From Streptomyces adelaidensis (GTDB lineage Bacteria; Actinomycetota; Actinomycetes; Streptomycetales; Streptomycetaceae): 64,000 bases of DNA. Within the stretch, counting starts at the first letter, position 1; every line of letters starts with the position of its first letter. This document shows, in pieces, positions 8,591-16,516 of this stretch. The translations under genes and the position numbers were made by a program. The notes beneath the pieces are model-generated. The model was given only the letters and a program-made list of their open reading frames with translations. It was not told where the DNA came from and did no database searches. The DNA is taken from assembly GCF_016598475.1 (NCBI RefSeq), contig NZ_JAEMUX010000003.1:1-64000 (forward strand), read 5' to 3'.

Positions 8591-9445
8591 ATGCAGACGA
8601 ATGCCACGAATCCCACGCATCCCCCGTCACCGACGTCATCCACGTCACCGACATCTGCCACGTCTCCCCCATCTCCCACGTACTCCAGCCTTGTCGCGGT
8701 CGGCGATTCCTTCACCGAGGGCATGTTCGACCGGCTGCCCGACGGTTCGTACCGGGGCTGGGCCGATGTCCTCGCGGGCCGCATGGCCGCGCGGACGCCC
8801 GGCTTCCGGTACGCCAATCTCGCTGTGCGCGGGAAGCTGGTCGGGCAGATCGTCGCCGAGCAGGTGGATGTGGCGGCCGCGATGGACGCGGACGTGATCA
8901 CACTGGTCGGCGGCCTGAACGACACGCTCCGGCCCAAATGCGACATGGGCCGGGTACGCGGGCTTTTGGAGGAGGCCGTGGAACGCCTGGCCCCCGCCTG
9001 CGAGCAGCTTGTCCTGATGCGCAGCCCGGGCCGGCAGGGCCCCGTCCTGGAGCGGTTCCGGCCCCGCATGGAGGAGCTGTTCACCTGCGTCGACGACCTG
9101 GCCGCCCGGCACGGCGCCCTCGTCGTCGACCTGTACGGCGCCCCCTCGCTGAGCGATCCCCGCATGTGGGACGTGGACCGGCTGCACCTCACCGCCGACG
9201 CCCACCGCCGGGTCGCCGAAGCGATCTGGCAGACACTGGGCTACGAGGCCGAGGACGCGCAGTGGCGCACCCCGATGCCCCCGACCGCGCCGCCCGGCTG
9301 GTCGGCCCGCCGGGTCGCCGACGCCCGCTTCGCCAGGCAGTACCTACTGCCCTGGATCGGCCGCCGCCTCACCGGCCGCTCCTCCGGCGACGGCCTCCCG
9401 GCCAAGCGGCCCGAGTTGCTGCCCTACGAGGGCCCAGTAGCGTAA
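8591..9445 (+). CDS. SGNH/GDSL hydrolase
   Basis: This 284-residue protein has the SGNH hydrolase blocks in order: VAVGDSFTEG with nucleophile Ser40, a glycine around 80, GGLND with Asn110, and DRLHLT with Asp196 and His199. It would hydrolyse an ester or acyl bond. The first 31 residues are a low-complexity Pro/Ser/Thr tract encoded by repeated TCACCGACGTC-like units, not a signal peptide, so the enzyme looks cytoplasmic. The true start could lie nearer the domain. The substrate is unknown. Confidence 0.85.
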   Translation: MQTNATNPTHPPSPTSSTSPTSATSPPSPTYSSLVAVGDSFTEGMFDRLPDGSYRGWADVLAGRMAARTPGFRYANLAVRGKLVGQIVAEQVDVAAAMDADVITLVGGLNDTLRPKCDMGRVRGLLEEAVERLAPACEQLVLMRSPGRQGPVLERFRPRMEELFTCVDDLAARHGALVVDLYGAPSLSDPRMWDVDRLHLTADAHRRVAEAIWQTLGYEAEDAQWRTPMPPTAPPGWSARRVADARFARQYLLPWIGRRLTGRSSGDGLPAKRPELLPYEGPVA

Positions 9446-9470
9446 GGAGCCGTCGTACCTGGAGGCGCGT

Positions 9471-9818
9471 GTGTCCACCACCGTCATCAACCTCAAGGGC
9501 CGCATCCACGACTTCGGCCCCCGCCTGGAACACGCCCCCGCCGACCTCGTCTACGTCGGCCGCCGCTGGACCATGGGCCACTGGGACCTCCCCCAGCACT
9601 CCCTCTACAACCCCTTCCAGTACGACACCCCCACGAAGAAGCGCGACGGAACACGCGCCGAGATCATGGCCAAGTACCGCGATTACCTCCTGGCCGACCC
9701 CGACCTGCTCGCCCTCGTCCCGGACCTGCGCGGCAAGACCCTGGCCTGCTGGTGCGCGCCGGAGCCGTGCCACGGGGACATCCTGGCCGAGCTCGCCGAC
9801 GGCGCGGGGGCTTCGTAG
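9471..9818 (+). CDS. DUF4326 domain protein
   Basis: This 115-residue protein begins with GTG after GGAGGCGCGT. It matches the DUF4326 family: an N-terminal strand TVINLKG, a YVGRRWTMGHWDLPQHSLYNPF block, and the conserved C-terminal LACWCAPEPCHGDILAEL (about residues 91-108), whose two or three cysteines and a histidine look like a metal or catalytic site. The function of the family is not settled. It lies between the SGNH hydrolase gene and purB. Confidence 0.8.
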   Translation: MSTTVINLKGRIHDFGPRLEHAPADLVYVGRRWTMGHWDLPQHSLYNPFQYDTPTKKRDGTRAEIMAKYRDYLLADPDLLALVPDLRGKTLACWCAPEPCHGDILAELADGAGAS

Positions 9819-9876
9819 GTTCCACCAAAAGCCCCGCTGCGCTCACCTGCACGAATCGCCAGTAGAATCCGTCTAC

Positions 9877-11319
9877 GTGACTTCTGCGCCAGCCAAGCCC
9901 CGTATCCCGAACGTCCTCGCCGGACGCTACGCCTCCACCGAGCTCGCCACGCTCTGGTCGCCCGAGCAGAAGGTGAGGTTGGAGCGGCAGCTCTGGCTGG
10001 CCGTGCTGCGGGCGCAGAAGGACCTCGGCATCGAGGTGCCGGACGAGGCGCTCGCCGACTACGAGCGGGTCCTCGACACCGTCGACCTGGCCTCCATCGC
10101 CGAGCGTGAGAAGGTCACGCGGCACGACGTGAAGGCACGGATCGAGGAGTTCAACGACCTCGCCGGGCATGAGCACGTCCACAAGGGCATGACGTCCCGG
10201 GACCTCACCGAGAATGTCGAGCAGCTGCAGATCCGGCTCTCCCTGGAGCTGATGCGCGACCGTACGGTGTCCGTGCTGGCGCGCCTGGGCAAGCTGGCCG
10301 GTGAGTACGCCGAGCTGGTCATGGCCGGTCGCTCGCACAACGTGGCCGCGCAGGCGACCACCCTCGGCAAGCGGTTCGCGACCGCCGCCGACGAGCTGCT
10401 CGTGGCGTACGGCCGGGTCGAGGAGCTGCTCGGCCGCTACCCGCTGCGCGGTATCAAGGGCCCGGTGGGCACGGCGCAGGACATGCTGGACCTGCTGGGC
10501 GGGGACGCCGCCAAGCTGGCGGAGCTGGAGGACCGGATCGCCGGGCACCTCGGCTTCGCGCAGGCCTTCACCTCCGTCGGCCAGGTCTACCCCCGCTCGC
10601 TGGACTACGAGGTCGTCACGGCGCTCGTCCAGCTGGCGGCGGCCCCGTCCTCGCTGGCGAAGACGGTCCGGCTGATGGCCGGGCACGAGCTGGTGACCGA
10701 GGGCTTCAAGCCGGGGCAGGTCGGTTCGTCGGCCATGCCGCACAAGATGAACACCCGCTCCTGCGAGCGCGTCAACGGCCTCATGGTCATCCTGCGCGGC
10801 TACGCGTCGATGACCGGCGAGCTGGCCGGCGACCAGTGGAACGAGGGCGACGTGTCGTGCTCGGTCGTGCGCCGGGTCGCGCTGCCGGATGCCTTCTTCG
10901 CGCTGGACGGTCTGCTGGAGACCTTCCTGACCGTCCTCGACGAGTTCGGCGCCTTCCCGGCCGTGGTCGCGCGCGAGCTGGACCGCTACCTGCCGTTCCT
11001 CGCCACGACCAAGGTGCTGATGGGCGCGGTGCGCGCGGGCGTCGGCCGCGAGGTCGCGCACGAGGCCATCAAGGAGAACGCCGTCTCCTCCGCCCTCGCC
11101 ATGCGCGAGCGGGGCGCCGAGCGCAACGAACTCCTCGACAAGCTCGCCGCCGACGACCGCATCCCGCTGGACCGCGTCCAGCTCGACGCGCTCATGGCCG
11201 ACAAGCTGTCCTTCACGGGCGCCGCGGCCGACCAGGTCGCCGTCGTCGTCGGCCGGATCGAGGAGATCGTGAAGCAGCGCCCGGAGGCCGCGGGCTACAC
11301 GCCGGGAGCGATCCTCTGA
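9877..11319 (+). CDS. purB: Adenylosuccinate lyase
   Basis: This 480-residue enzyme of the fumarase/aspartase superfamily cleaves adenylosuccinate and SAICAR in purine synthesis. The superfamily signature GSSAMPHKMN lies at about residues 283-292 and carries the catalytic serine loop. Other conserved blocks are RYAS near the N terminus and the GMTSRDLTEN and GRSHNVAAQ segments. The GTG at 9877 gives the N terminus TSAPAKPRIPNVLAGRYAS, typical of actinobacterial PurB. Its stop codon overlaps the candidate CTG start of mug. Confidence 0.93.
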   Translation: MTSAPAKPRIPNVLAGRYASTELATLWSPEQKVRLERQLWLAVLRAQKDLGIEVPDEALADYERVLDTVDLASIAEREKVTRHDVKARIEEFNDLAGHEHVHKGMTSRDLTENVEQLQIRLSLELMRDRTVSVLARLGKLAGEYAELVMAGRSHNVAAQATTLGKRFATAADELLVAYGRVEELLGRYPLRGIKGPVGTAQDMLDLLGGDAAKLAELEDRIAGHLGFAQAFTSVGQVYPRSLDYEVVTALVQLAAAPSSLAKTVRLMAGHELVTEGFKPGQVGSSAMPHKMNTRSCERVNGLMVILRGYASMTGELAGDQWNEGDVSCSVVRRVALPDAFFALDGLLETFLTVLDEFGAFPAVVARELDRYLPFLATTKVLMGAVRAGVGREVAHEAIKENAVSSALAMRERGAERNELLDKLAADDRIPLDRVQLDALMADKLSFTGAAADQVAVVVGRIEEIVKQRPEAAGYTPGAIL

Positions 11320-11822
11320 CCCGCTTCACCCAGGCCGAACTGGAGGCCGCCCGCGACCGGCTGGTGCCGGATGTCACCGCGGACGGCCTCCGGGTCCTTT
11401 TCTGCGGCATCAACCCGGGCCTGATGACGGCGGCGACCGGCCACCACTTCGCCCGCCCCGGCAACCGCTTCTGGCCCGTCCTCCATCTGTCCGGCTTCAC
11501 ACCCCGGCTGCTCAAGCCCGCCGAGCAGGACGAGCTGCCGTCGTACGGGCTCGGCATCACGAACGTCGTCGCCCGGGCGACGGCACGCGCCGACGAGCTG
11601 ACGGCCGAGGAGTACGTCGAGGGCGGACGTCTGCTGACCGCCAGGGTGGAACGGCTGGGTCCACGCTGGCTCGCGGTGGTGGGCGTGACCGCGTACCGGG
11701 CGGCGTTCGGTGACCGCAAGGCCGCGATCGGGCCGCAGGAGCGGATGATCGGGGCGTCACGCGTGTGGGTGCTGCCCAATCCCAGTGGTCTCAATGCGGT
11801 TACAACTACCCCTTGTTCATGA
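11316..11822 (+). CDS. mug: Mismatch-specific uracil-DNA glycosylase, 3' end replaced by element
   Basis: This is a G/U (and T) mismatch-specific DNA glycosylase of the MUG/TDG family. Motif 1, GINPG, is at residues 31-35, and motif 2, NPSGLN, at 155-160. After NPSGLNA the frame enters foreign sequence and ends with seven codons (VTTTPCS). The genuine last 20 codons, starting HWTAATMAEEFG, are found 28.3 kb away at 40,124-40,186. The start is uncertain: a CTG overlapping the purB stop fits the family N terminus, but GTG codons lie just downstream. Both catalytic motifs survive, so partial activity of the chimeric 168-residue protein is possible. Confidence 0.85.
   Translation: MTRFTQAELEAARDRLVPDVTADGLRVLFCGINPGLMTAATGHHFARPGNRFWPVLHLSGFTPRLLKPAEQDELPSYGLGITNVVARATARADELTAEEYVEGGRLLTARVERLGPRWLAVVGVTAYRAAFGDRKAAIGPQERMIGASRVWVLPNPSGLNAVTTTPCS
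11770..11812. other. attL (left junction of the serine-integrase element)
   Basis: Host mug sequence runs up to AGTGG (11,784-11,788), and element sequence follows. The proposed crossover dinucleotide is GG at 11,787-11,788. The element half carries TCTCAA next to the core and AACTACCC at 11,804-11,811, the mirror image of GGGTAGTT at 40,089-40,096 in attR. These arms are equidistant (15 bp) from the GG only if GG is the centre. Confidence 0.75.
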
Positions 11823-12002
11823 TCCATTTGGCGTTCGACCCTCGGTCCTGGCACCTCCTAAAGGATCTTGCCAGAGGGGTGTTTGCGCAGCTCAGAGCAC
11901 ACGGAGCGATGCAGCCCGCCCCCTGGAGCCGTTCCAGACGCGAGCGAGTGCAGATGACTGCTCGCAAATGTGAGCGATCCAAACAGGCGATCTTGCACAC
12001 AA

Positions 12003-12037
12003 AGAGCGCCCGACCACGGGGGGAGGTCGGGCGCTCT
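12003..12037 (-). terminator. Hairpin downstream of the 5-FCL-like gene
   Basis: A perfect 13-bp inverted repeat (AGAGCGCCCGACC and its complement, 9-base loop) lies 17 bp beyond the stop of the leftward gene. On the minus strand it is followed by TTTGTGTG. It probably ends the XRE/5-FCL transcript before the element boundary. Confidence 0.75.
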
Positions 12038-12053
12038 GGATAGCGAAGTGTAG

Positions 12054-12770
12054 TTACGTCTGGTGTCGCGCAGCTAGTACCGGAATCTGAGCAATTTTCT
12101 CGGTGGTGAGGTCGTTCCACACCAACCCCGGCGGCCGACGCCGGTTGGTGCACGGGATCACTTCGTCGGGCGTGACGATGTAGTCCACGGAGAAATCGTG
12201 CTCGGTCTCGGGGATGTCATCCTCGACCACCTGGAGCTGGTGTACGGGGGCGACGATCACCGTCTGATCTGTCACCAACCCCGCCTCGATCAAGAGAGCA
12301 ACCTCAAGGTCGGAGTATCCGGCACCCTTGCCGATGCGCGCTCCGGATCGGTTGACGGCGACACTGCCGCACACCACCACGTCGATAGGTTCCATCGACT
12401 CAACGCCAAGCCGGCGGGCAACTTGGGCCGCGCCCTTCTTCTCAGCTGCCTCCTCGGGCGGAAGCGTCAGCGACTCAGGATCGAGCAAGAAGAACGGTTG
12501 CAGCGACGCCATACGCGGCACGGCCATGTAGACGCGTTTGCCGTCCTTGAGCGCCCGGACCCTGACTGCGAGCTGTGCCCAGTCGGGGTTGGCCTTCACG
12601 GTGGTGGCCCGCTGCCAAAAATCTTGCCCGGCCAGTTGCTCCGCCGTGTCCTCGGCACCATAGAAGCCAGGGATTTTGCCGTACGAGTCAGCCGGAGCGC
12701 CGCCGCCGTCGATGAGTCGACGCCACACCTTCTCGCGTAGCTGCTGCTTAGCCTGGTCGATGTCGTTCAT
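12054..12770 (-). CDS. 5-formyltetrahydrofolate cyclo-ligase-like protein
   Basis: This 238-residue protein resembles 5-formyl-THF cyclo-ligase/methenyl-THF synthetase, which uses ATP to convert 5-formyl-THF to 5,10-methenyl-THF. The family signature is visible as GARIGKGAGYSDLEVALLIEAGL (about residues 150-175), a variant of the usual GxGxGYYD, with VVAPVHQLQVVEDDIPETEHDFSVDYIVTP after it. The length is longer than the roughly 190 residues of the housekeeping enzyme. The start at 12,770 follows the stop of the XRE regulator gene by 17 bp, so they are co-transcribed. Its role on a mobile element is unclear. Confidence 0.75.
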   Translation of the reverse strand: MNDIDQAKQQLREKVWRRLIDGGGAPADSYGKIPGFYGAEDTAEQLAGQDFWQRATTVKANPDWAQLAVRVRALKDGKRVYMAVPRMASLQPFFLLDPESLTLPPEEAAEKKGAAQVARRLGVESMEPIDVVVCGSVAVNRSGARIGKGAGYSDLEVALLIEAGLVTDQTVIVAPVHQLQVVEDDIPETEHDFSVDYIVTPDEVIPCTNRRRPPGLVWNDLTTEKIAQIPVLAARHQT

Positions 12771-12787
12771 GCGCACCCCGCCCGTAC

Positions 12788-13954
12788 TTAGATCGCTGCC
12801 ATTAGAGCTAGCAGTCGGTCGTTGATCTCCTGCGCCCACGGCTCCTGTCGCCACTGCCGAAGCTCGCGCCCAGCAGAGAACGCCAGGTTAAGACCACCGC
12901 CACCGCGCGTCAGCTCCACCGCATCAATGGTGCGATGCATGGCGCTGGCCGCTTCATCGAGCTTTCGTTGCTGGATGAGTGCCAAGGTCAGGTTGCCCAG
13001 CGCGATGGCCTGAGACTTTTTCTTGCCCGCCAGCGCCCGTGTGGTCATACGGAGGATCGGTTCGGCTCGTTCGGGCAAGCCCAAGAATAGGTAGCAGCTT
13101 CCGGCCAGCCGGTTGTACTCGTTGACGGTGTAGTACGGGGCAGCCACATCATCGGGGTGGACACGGTCGAACTGATCCTCGGCCTTCTGCAGCGCCGCTT
13201 CGCACTCCGAGATCACGCCCGTCATGGCGTGCCCCTCGGCGACGTGAAGCAGACTCAACCCAGTCAGCGATGGACTGGCCAACTGAGCAACTTCGGCGGC
13301 CTGCTGCGCCAGCATGACGCCCCGCGTGGGGTTCTTCTCGCCGTAGAGCGCCACATAGGACATGCGCAACGTCGCGTACGCCTCGATGGACGGGTCACGG
13401 ACGTGCCGGGCTGCGTTGACGGCTTCTTGGAAGTACGACAAGGGTGCTTGGTGGTCGCGTCTCTGGCTGACATCCCATACCAGTTGCCCCATGAGAGTTG
13501 CCGAGTCAGCCTCTACCTCATAGAGCGCCCGACGGACACGCGCGTTGCTAGCGTTCTCCCGAAGGAACTTCACCTGCCCGTGTACCTGTCCGGCTGGACC
13601 GAGCAACCCCGTGGAGGACGCCTTGTCGTAGGACTCATCGAGTTGCCGCAGTCGCTCGTGCAGATAGGCAACGACCATCAGGTCGGCGGACGCTGGATTC
13701 TGGAGAGCGTAGGTCATTCGTTCGCTCTGCGGCGTTTGGGTCACGACCACATCGGCGAGGGCGGCCTGCAGTTCTTCGCTCGACATGTTGAGCACGTGGG
13801 CAAGCTTTGGCCGGAGCCAGGCTTGCGGTTCGGTGTCGGCGCTCTCCCAGCGACCTACCGTTGAACGCTCGACGCCTAGATACTCGGCAAGTGCCTCTTG
13901 TGTGAAGCCTGCCGCTTTACGACGTTGAGCGAGGCGTATGCGCTTCGCTGCCAT
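12788..13954 (-). CDS. XRE-family regulator with TPR-like C-terminal domain
   Basis: This 388-residue regulator has an N-terminal Cro/CI-type helix-turn-helix (about residues 5-60, FTQEALAEYLGVERSTVGRWES). A long alpha-helical region with tetratricopeptide-like repeats follows, common in Streptomyces XRE proteins that sense peptides or small ligands. The ATG at 13,954 is preceded by GGAGG at good spacing. The gene is first in an operon with the cyclo-ligase-like gene and is divergent from the recombinase-like gene at 14,174, so it may control element functions. Confidence 0.8.
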   Translation of the reverse strand: MAAKRIRLAQRRKAAGFTQEALAEYLGVERSTVGRWESADTEPQAWLRPKLAHVLNMSSEELQAALADVVVTQTPQSERMTYALQNPASADLMVVAYLHERLRQLDESYDKASSTGLLGPAGQVHGQVKFLRENASNARVRRALYEVEADSATLMGQLVWDVSQRRDHQAPLSYFQEAVNAARHVRDPSIEAYATLRMSYVALYGEKNPTRGVMLAQQAAEVAQLASPSLTGLSLLHVAEGHAMTGVISECEAALQKAEDQFDRVHPDDVAAPYYTVNEYNRLAGSCYLFLGLPERAEPILRMTTRALAGKKKSQAIALGNLTLALIQQRKLDEAASAMHRTIDAVELTRGGGGLNLAFSAGRELRQWRQEPWAQEINDRLLALMAAI

Positions 13955-14108
13955 CGCCCATCCCTCCGGGTGTACGGGGCGAGGTTTCACCTTAGCCCCG
14001 TTGACCGCATCAGTGCAGGCCAGCCCGCCGAGTGCGACACGGATGCGTCATCGGTGCGGCACGTTTGCTGTGGTGTTTGCGCAGGTCAAAACGCTTCTCT
14101 GACTGGCA

Positions 14109-14149
14109 GGTTGGCGAGCGGCTGAGGACGGTGCCGTCGCTCGCCAGCC
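14109..14149 (+). other. Hairpin in the 5' leader of the recombinase-like gene
   Basis: GGTTGGCGAGCG (14,109-14,120) pairs with CGCTCGCCAGCC (14,138-14,149) with one G-T wobble and a 17-base loop. It ends 24 bp before the ATG at 14,174 and has no T-run. It could be an operator for the divergent XRE regulator or a leader structure affecting translation. Confidence 0.4.
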
Positions 14150-14173
14150 GTTCCAACCCCCCCGGAGGAACGG

Positions 14174-14518
14174 ATGCGACCAGCCATGTACGGCTACATG
14201 CGACTAACGGCAAGTGACGACGACAACGACGAAACCGAGACAATCAAGCGGGAGTTGGCGGCATACGCCAGCCGTGAAGGCTTCACCTTGGAGCGGCTGT
14301 TCATCGAACGGCTGCGTGCTAACGATGAATCGGCCTTCTTCACCCTGATTGACGCGCTCAAGAACACAGAGGTCAAGCACGTAATCGTGCCGTCACTTTG
14401 GCACTTCGCTCGGCTGCCAGGACTACAGGCTGCCATGTGTGACCACATCGAACGCGAGATCGGCGCGCGGCTGTGGATCGTCCAGAGTGCTCCGCAGAAC
14501 AGGAGCACTGCATCATGA
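14174..14518 (+). CDS. Short recombinase-like protein lacking the catalytic serine
   Basis: This 114-residue protein resembles the N-terminal resolvase fold of serine recombinases (YGYMRLTASDD... then IKRELAAYASREGFTLERLFIE). The position of the nucleophile in the usual YxRxS is threonine, and the DRLxRS-like motif is replaced by WHFARLPG, so strand cleavage is unlikely. There is no DNA-binding C-terminal domain. Its last codons overlap the ATPase gene in an ATGA, so they are coupled. Similar short proteins often precede RsbW-type ATPase genes in Streptomyces; their function is unknown. Confidence 0.65.
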   Translation: MRPAMYGYMRLTASDDDNDETETIKRELAAYASREGFTLERLFIERLRANDESAFFTLIDALKNTEVKHVIVPSLWHFARLPGLQAAMCDHIEREIGARLWIVQSAPQNRSTAS

Positions 14519-15132
14519 ACCCCGACACCGTGCACCCGATTCCTCTGCTCGCCGCATCACTCCGGTTGACCGCTGTACCTTCGGCGGTCGCCGTCTCCCG
14601 GATGTTCGTCCGGCACACGCTGACGCGCTGGAAGTTCGACGACCACACAGAGACTGCGACGCTCATCATGAGCGAACTTGTCACCAACGCCATCAAGGCC
14701 AGTGGCATCACCGCCCCGGAGCCGAAGCCGTGGCAGATCAACGCGGAGCATGTCATCGGGATACAGCTCCGGGCGCTTGAAGCCAGCCTCTACGTCGAGG
14801 TCTGGGACAGAAGCGAAGCAGCACCCGTCAGGAAGAACCCCGCCCTTGAGGACACAAGCGGGCGCGGTCTGTTGCTCATTGATGCGCTGGCGAAACGGTG
14901 GAACATCTACCGTTCGCCGGTCGGTGGCAAGGTTGTCTGGGCTGAACTTCCCCTCGGTGTACCTGTGGAGTCGCCCCCTTTCGACCAGGACCACGCGCCG
15001 CTCATACTGCACCCAAGCATCCGGGCACCACGGGGACCGGTTGAAGACCAGGCGCGCACTGCGCTGTTCGAGCACCTGATGGAGACGACAGCTTCGGTGG
15101 CCGCCGCATCGCGAGGGAACGATGCGATCTAG
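14515..15132 (+). CDS. RsbW-like ATP-binding (HATPase_c) protein
   Basis: This 205-residue protein has the GHKL ATPase fold of anti-sigma-factor kinases. The N-box is SELVTNA (residues 53-59), the G1 motif is VWDRSEAAP around Asp98, and the G2 motif is TSGRGLLLIDAL (about 114-125). Streptomyces encodes many such proteins, which may phosphorylate anti-anti-sigma factors or bind partners directly. It is translated from an ATGA overlap with the preceding recombinase-like gene. The partner is not evident. Confidence 0.8.
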   Translation: MNPDTVHPIPLLAASLRLTAVPSAVAVSRMFVRHTLTRWKFDDHTETATLIMSELVTNAIKASGITAPEPKPWQINAEHVIGIQLRALEASLYVEVWDRSEAAPVRKNPALEDTSGRGLLLIDALAKRWNIYRSPVGGKVVWAELPLGVPVESPPFDQDHAPLILHPSIRAPRGPVEDQARTALFEHLMETTASVAAASRGNDAI

Positions 15133-15186
15133 GGGCTGTGGCCGGCTGCGGGTTGATCGGGCTGATCACGAGCGAGCTGATGCCCG

Positions 15187-15498
15187 ATGAGGTCGCAGCA
15201 GATATGGGACCTGTTCGATTGGTACCGGGGGACGTGCTTCCGCTGCGAGGCGCTCGGTGTTCCCGTGGCGCACGTCGGCGACATGGTGGTTCGAGGTACG
15301 GCGCTGCCTCTGTTCGCCTGTCACCACTGCATCTTCCGTATGCAGCAGTCGCATTGGTTCCGAACGACTAGGCGAGCGTGGCCGCTGCACCGGTTGCAGC
15401 TTCCAGGATCGACCGAGCCGCGCGCTTCACGTCCTCAACTGGGCCGCTGGCTGCTGTACGGCAGGAGTAGAAGGGCGCGCCATCACGACGGCAGCTGA
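15187..15498 (+). CDS. Small Cys-rich hypothetical protein
   Basis: This is a 103-residue frame following the ATPase gene. Residues about 17-50 contain two Cys pairs (CFRC and CHHC), which could bind zinc. The Arg-rich C-terminal half after about residue 60 looks less protein-like, so the true product may be shorter or altered by a frameshift. I recall similar CxxC...CxxC proteins near RsbW-like genes in Streptomyces. Function is unknown. Confidence 0.45.
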   Translation: MRSQQIWDLFDWYRGTCFRCEALGVPVAHVGDMVVRGTALPLFACHHCIFRMQQSHWFRTTRRAWPLHRLQLPGSTEPRASRPQLGRWLLYGRSRRARHHDGS

Positions 15499-15590
15499 TG
15501 AACATTGCGTCTCCAGTGCACGGTCGGACTCACCGATAGTTGGGCGGGCCTCCTTGATACCGAAGTGCTCCCCAGAAGGGCGTGATTCAC

Positions 15591-15836
15591 ATGTTCCGAG
15601 CAGCCAGCGAAGGCGGCCAGACGGTAAGTGGCACCTTCGCGATTCTTGTCATCGCATGCGTGATCTGGGCTGCCAACCGGCACGACCGCCTGAAGAAGGA
15701 GAAAGCACTCGCGAAGCGCAAAGCCGAGATAAAAGCTGAGATGGAAGCCAAGTTGAAGGCACACCCCGAAGATGCCCCTCTCTTCAAGGAGGTGCTGGAC
15801 GAGCTTGGCCCTGACGATCTCAAGGGAACGACGTAG
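15591..15836 (+). CDS. Small membrane-anchored helical protein
   Basis: This 81-residue protein has one N-terminal membrane segment (about residues 10-27, VSGTFAILVIACVIWAA) followed by a charged Lys/Glu helix likely to form a coiled coil (KKEKALAKRKAEIKAEMEAKL). The ATG at 15,591 has AAGGG about ten bases upstream; a GTG at 15,582 is the alternative start. A strong hairpin follows the stop. Function is unknown. Confidence 0.6.
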   Translation: MFRAASEGGQTVSGTFAILVIACVIWAANRHDRLKKEKALAKRKAEIKAEMEAKLKAHPEDAPLFKEVLDELGPDDLKGTT

Positions 15837-15859
15837 CAGCGCAAGAACCCCTGAAAAGC

Positions 15860-15900
15860 AAGAACACCCCGTGTCCGTTGGTCGGTCGCGGGGTGTTCTT
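15860..15900 (+). terminator. Hairpin terminator after the small membrane gene
   Basis: AAGAACACCCCG (15,860-15,871) pairs perfectly with CGGGGTGTTCTT (15,889-15,900). The same AAGAACACC arm occurs again at the hairpin downstream of lsr2, so the two terminators flanking lsr2 are related in sequence. Confidence 0.8.
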
Positions 15901-16045
15901 CGTTGGGCGTCGCAGTGGGCTGAGGCGGGCACCGTGAATGAGGCCCCACCACGGGGCCGCGTTGCGCGCGTAGTCGCCATACTGATAAAAAGTCAGCAAC
16001 ATCAGCATGTTGTTCACCTGGAACGCGACGAAGGACGAACCGACG

Positions 16046-16384
16046 ATGGCGCAGCAAACAATTATCCAACTGCTTGACGACCTCGACGGGTCCGAGGCTT
16101 CCGAGACGATCGTGTTCGGCCTCGACGGTAGGACGTACGAGATCGACCTGAACGAGAAGAACGCGGCCAAGCTGCGCAAGGCCCTTGAGTCGTACGTCGA
16201 CAAGGGTCGGAAGATGAGCCAAACGCGCGGCGGTAGGCGTGGCGGTACAACTCAGACGGCGGCTTCCAGTGGTGACACCGCCCTGATCCGCGCGTGGGCC
16301 AAGGAGAACGGCTACGACGTGAACGACCGTGGTCGCGTCCCGGCGGAGATCAAGGAGGCGTACGCGAAGACCAAGGTCGCCTAA
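16046..16384 (+). CDS. lsr2: Lsr2-family nucleoid-associated protein
   Basis: This 112-residue H-NS-like protein bridges AT-rich DNA and silences foreign genes in actinobacteria. The N-terminal oligomerisation domain reads MAQQTIIQLLDDLDGSEA...TIVFGLDGRTYEIDL. The C-terminal DNA-binding domain is at about residues 83-112, with the AT-hook-like RGR in VNDRGRVPAEIKEAY. The start at MAQQ (16,046) matches the family; an upstream in-frame ATG would add 13 unrelated residues. It is monocistronic between two hairpins. As an element-borne copy, it may silence the AT-rich cargo or interfere with host Lsr2. Confidence 0.95.
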   Translation: MAQQTIIQLLDDLDGSEASETIVFGLDGRTYEIDLNEKNAAKLRKALESYVDKGRKMSQTRGGRRGGTTQTAASSGDTALIRAWAKENGYDVNDRGRVPAEIKEAYAKTKVA

Positions 16385-16453
16385 TATTCTCCAGCTTGCT
16401 CAAGGCCCTTGCTTCGGCAGGGGTCTTCGCATTTCTAGGGGCGTGCCCAGAAA

Positions 16454-16498
16454 CGAAGAACACCCCGCGACCGACAGCGGACGCGGTGGCGTTCTTCG
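16454..16498 (+). terminator. Hairpin terminator after lsr2
   Basis: CGAAGAAC (16,454-16,461) pairs with GTTCTTCG (16,491-16,498), with a further imperfect stem inside. It lies about 70 bp after the lsr2 stop and before the convergent TetR gene. It resembles the hairpin upstream of lsr2. Confidence 0.65.
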
Positions 16499-16516
16499 CT
16501 GGGGCTGCGGGGTGGG

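Noticed and set aside
15138..15371. A 77-residue frame overlapping the Cys-rich small gene
   Set aside because: It is out of frame with the CxxC...CxxC sequence and has Arg/Gly-rich shadow composition.
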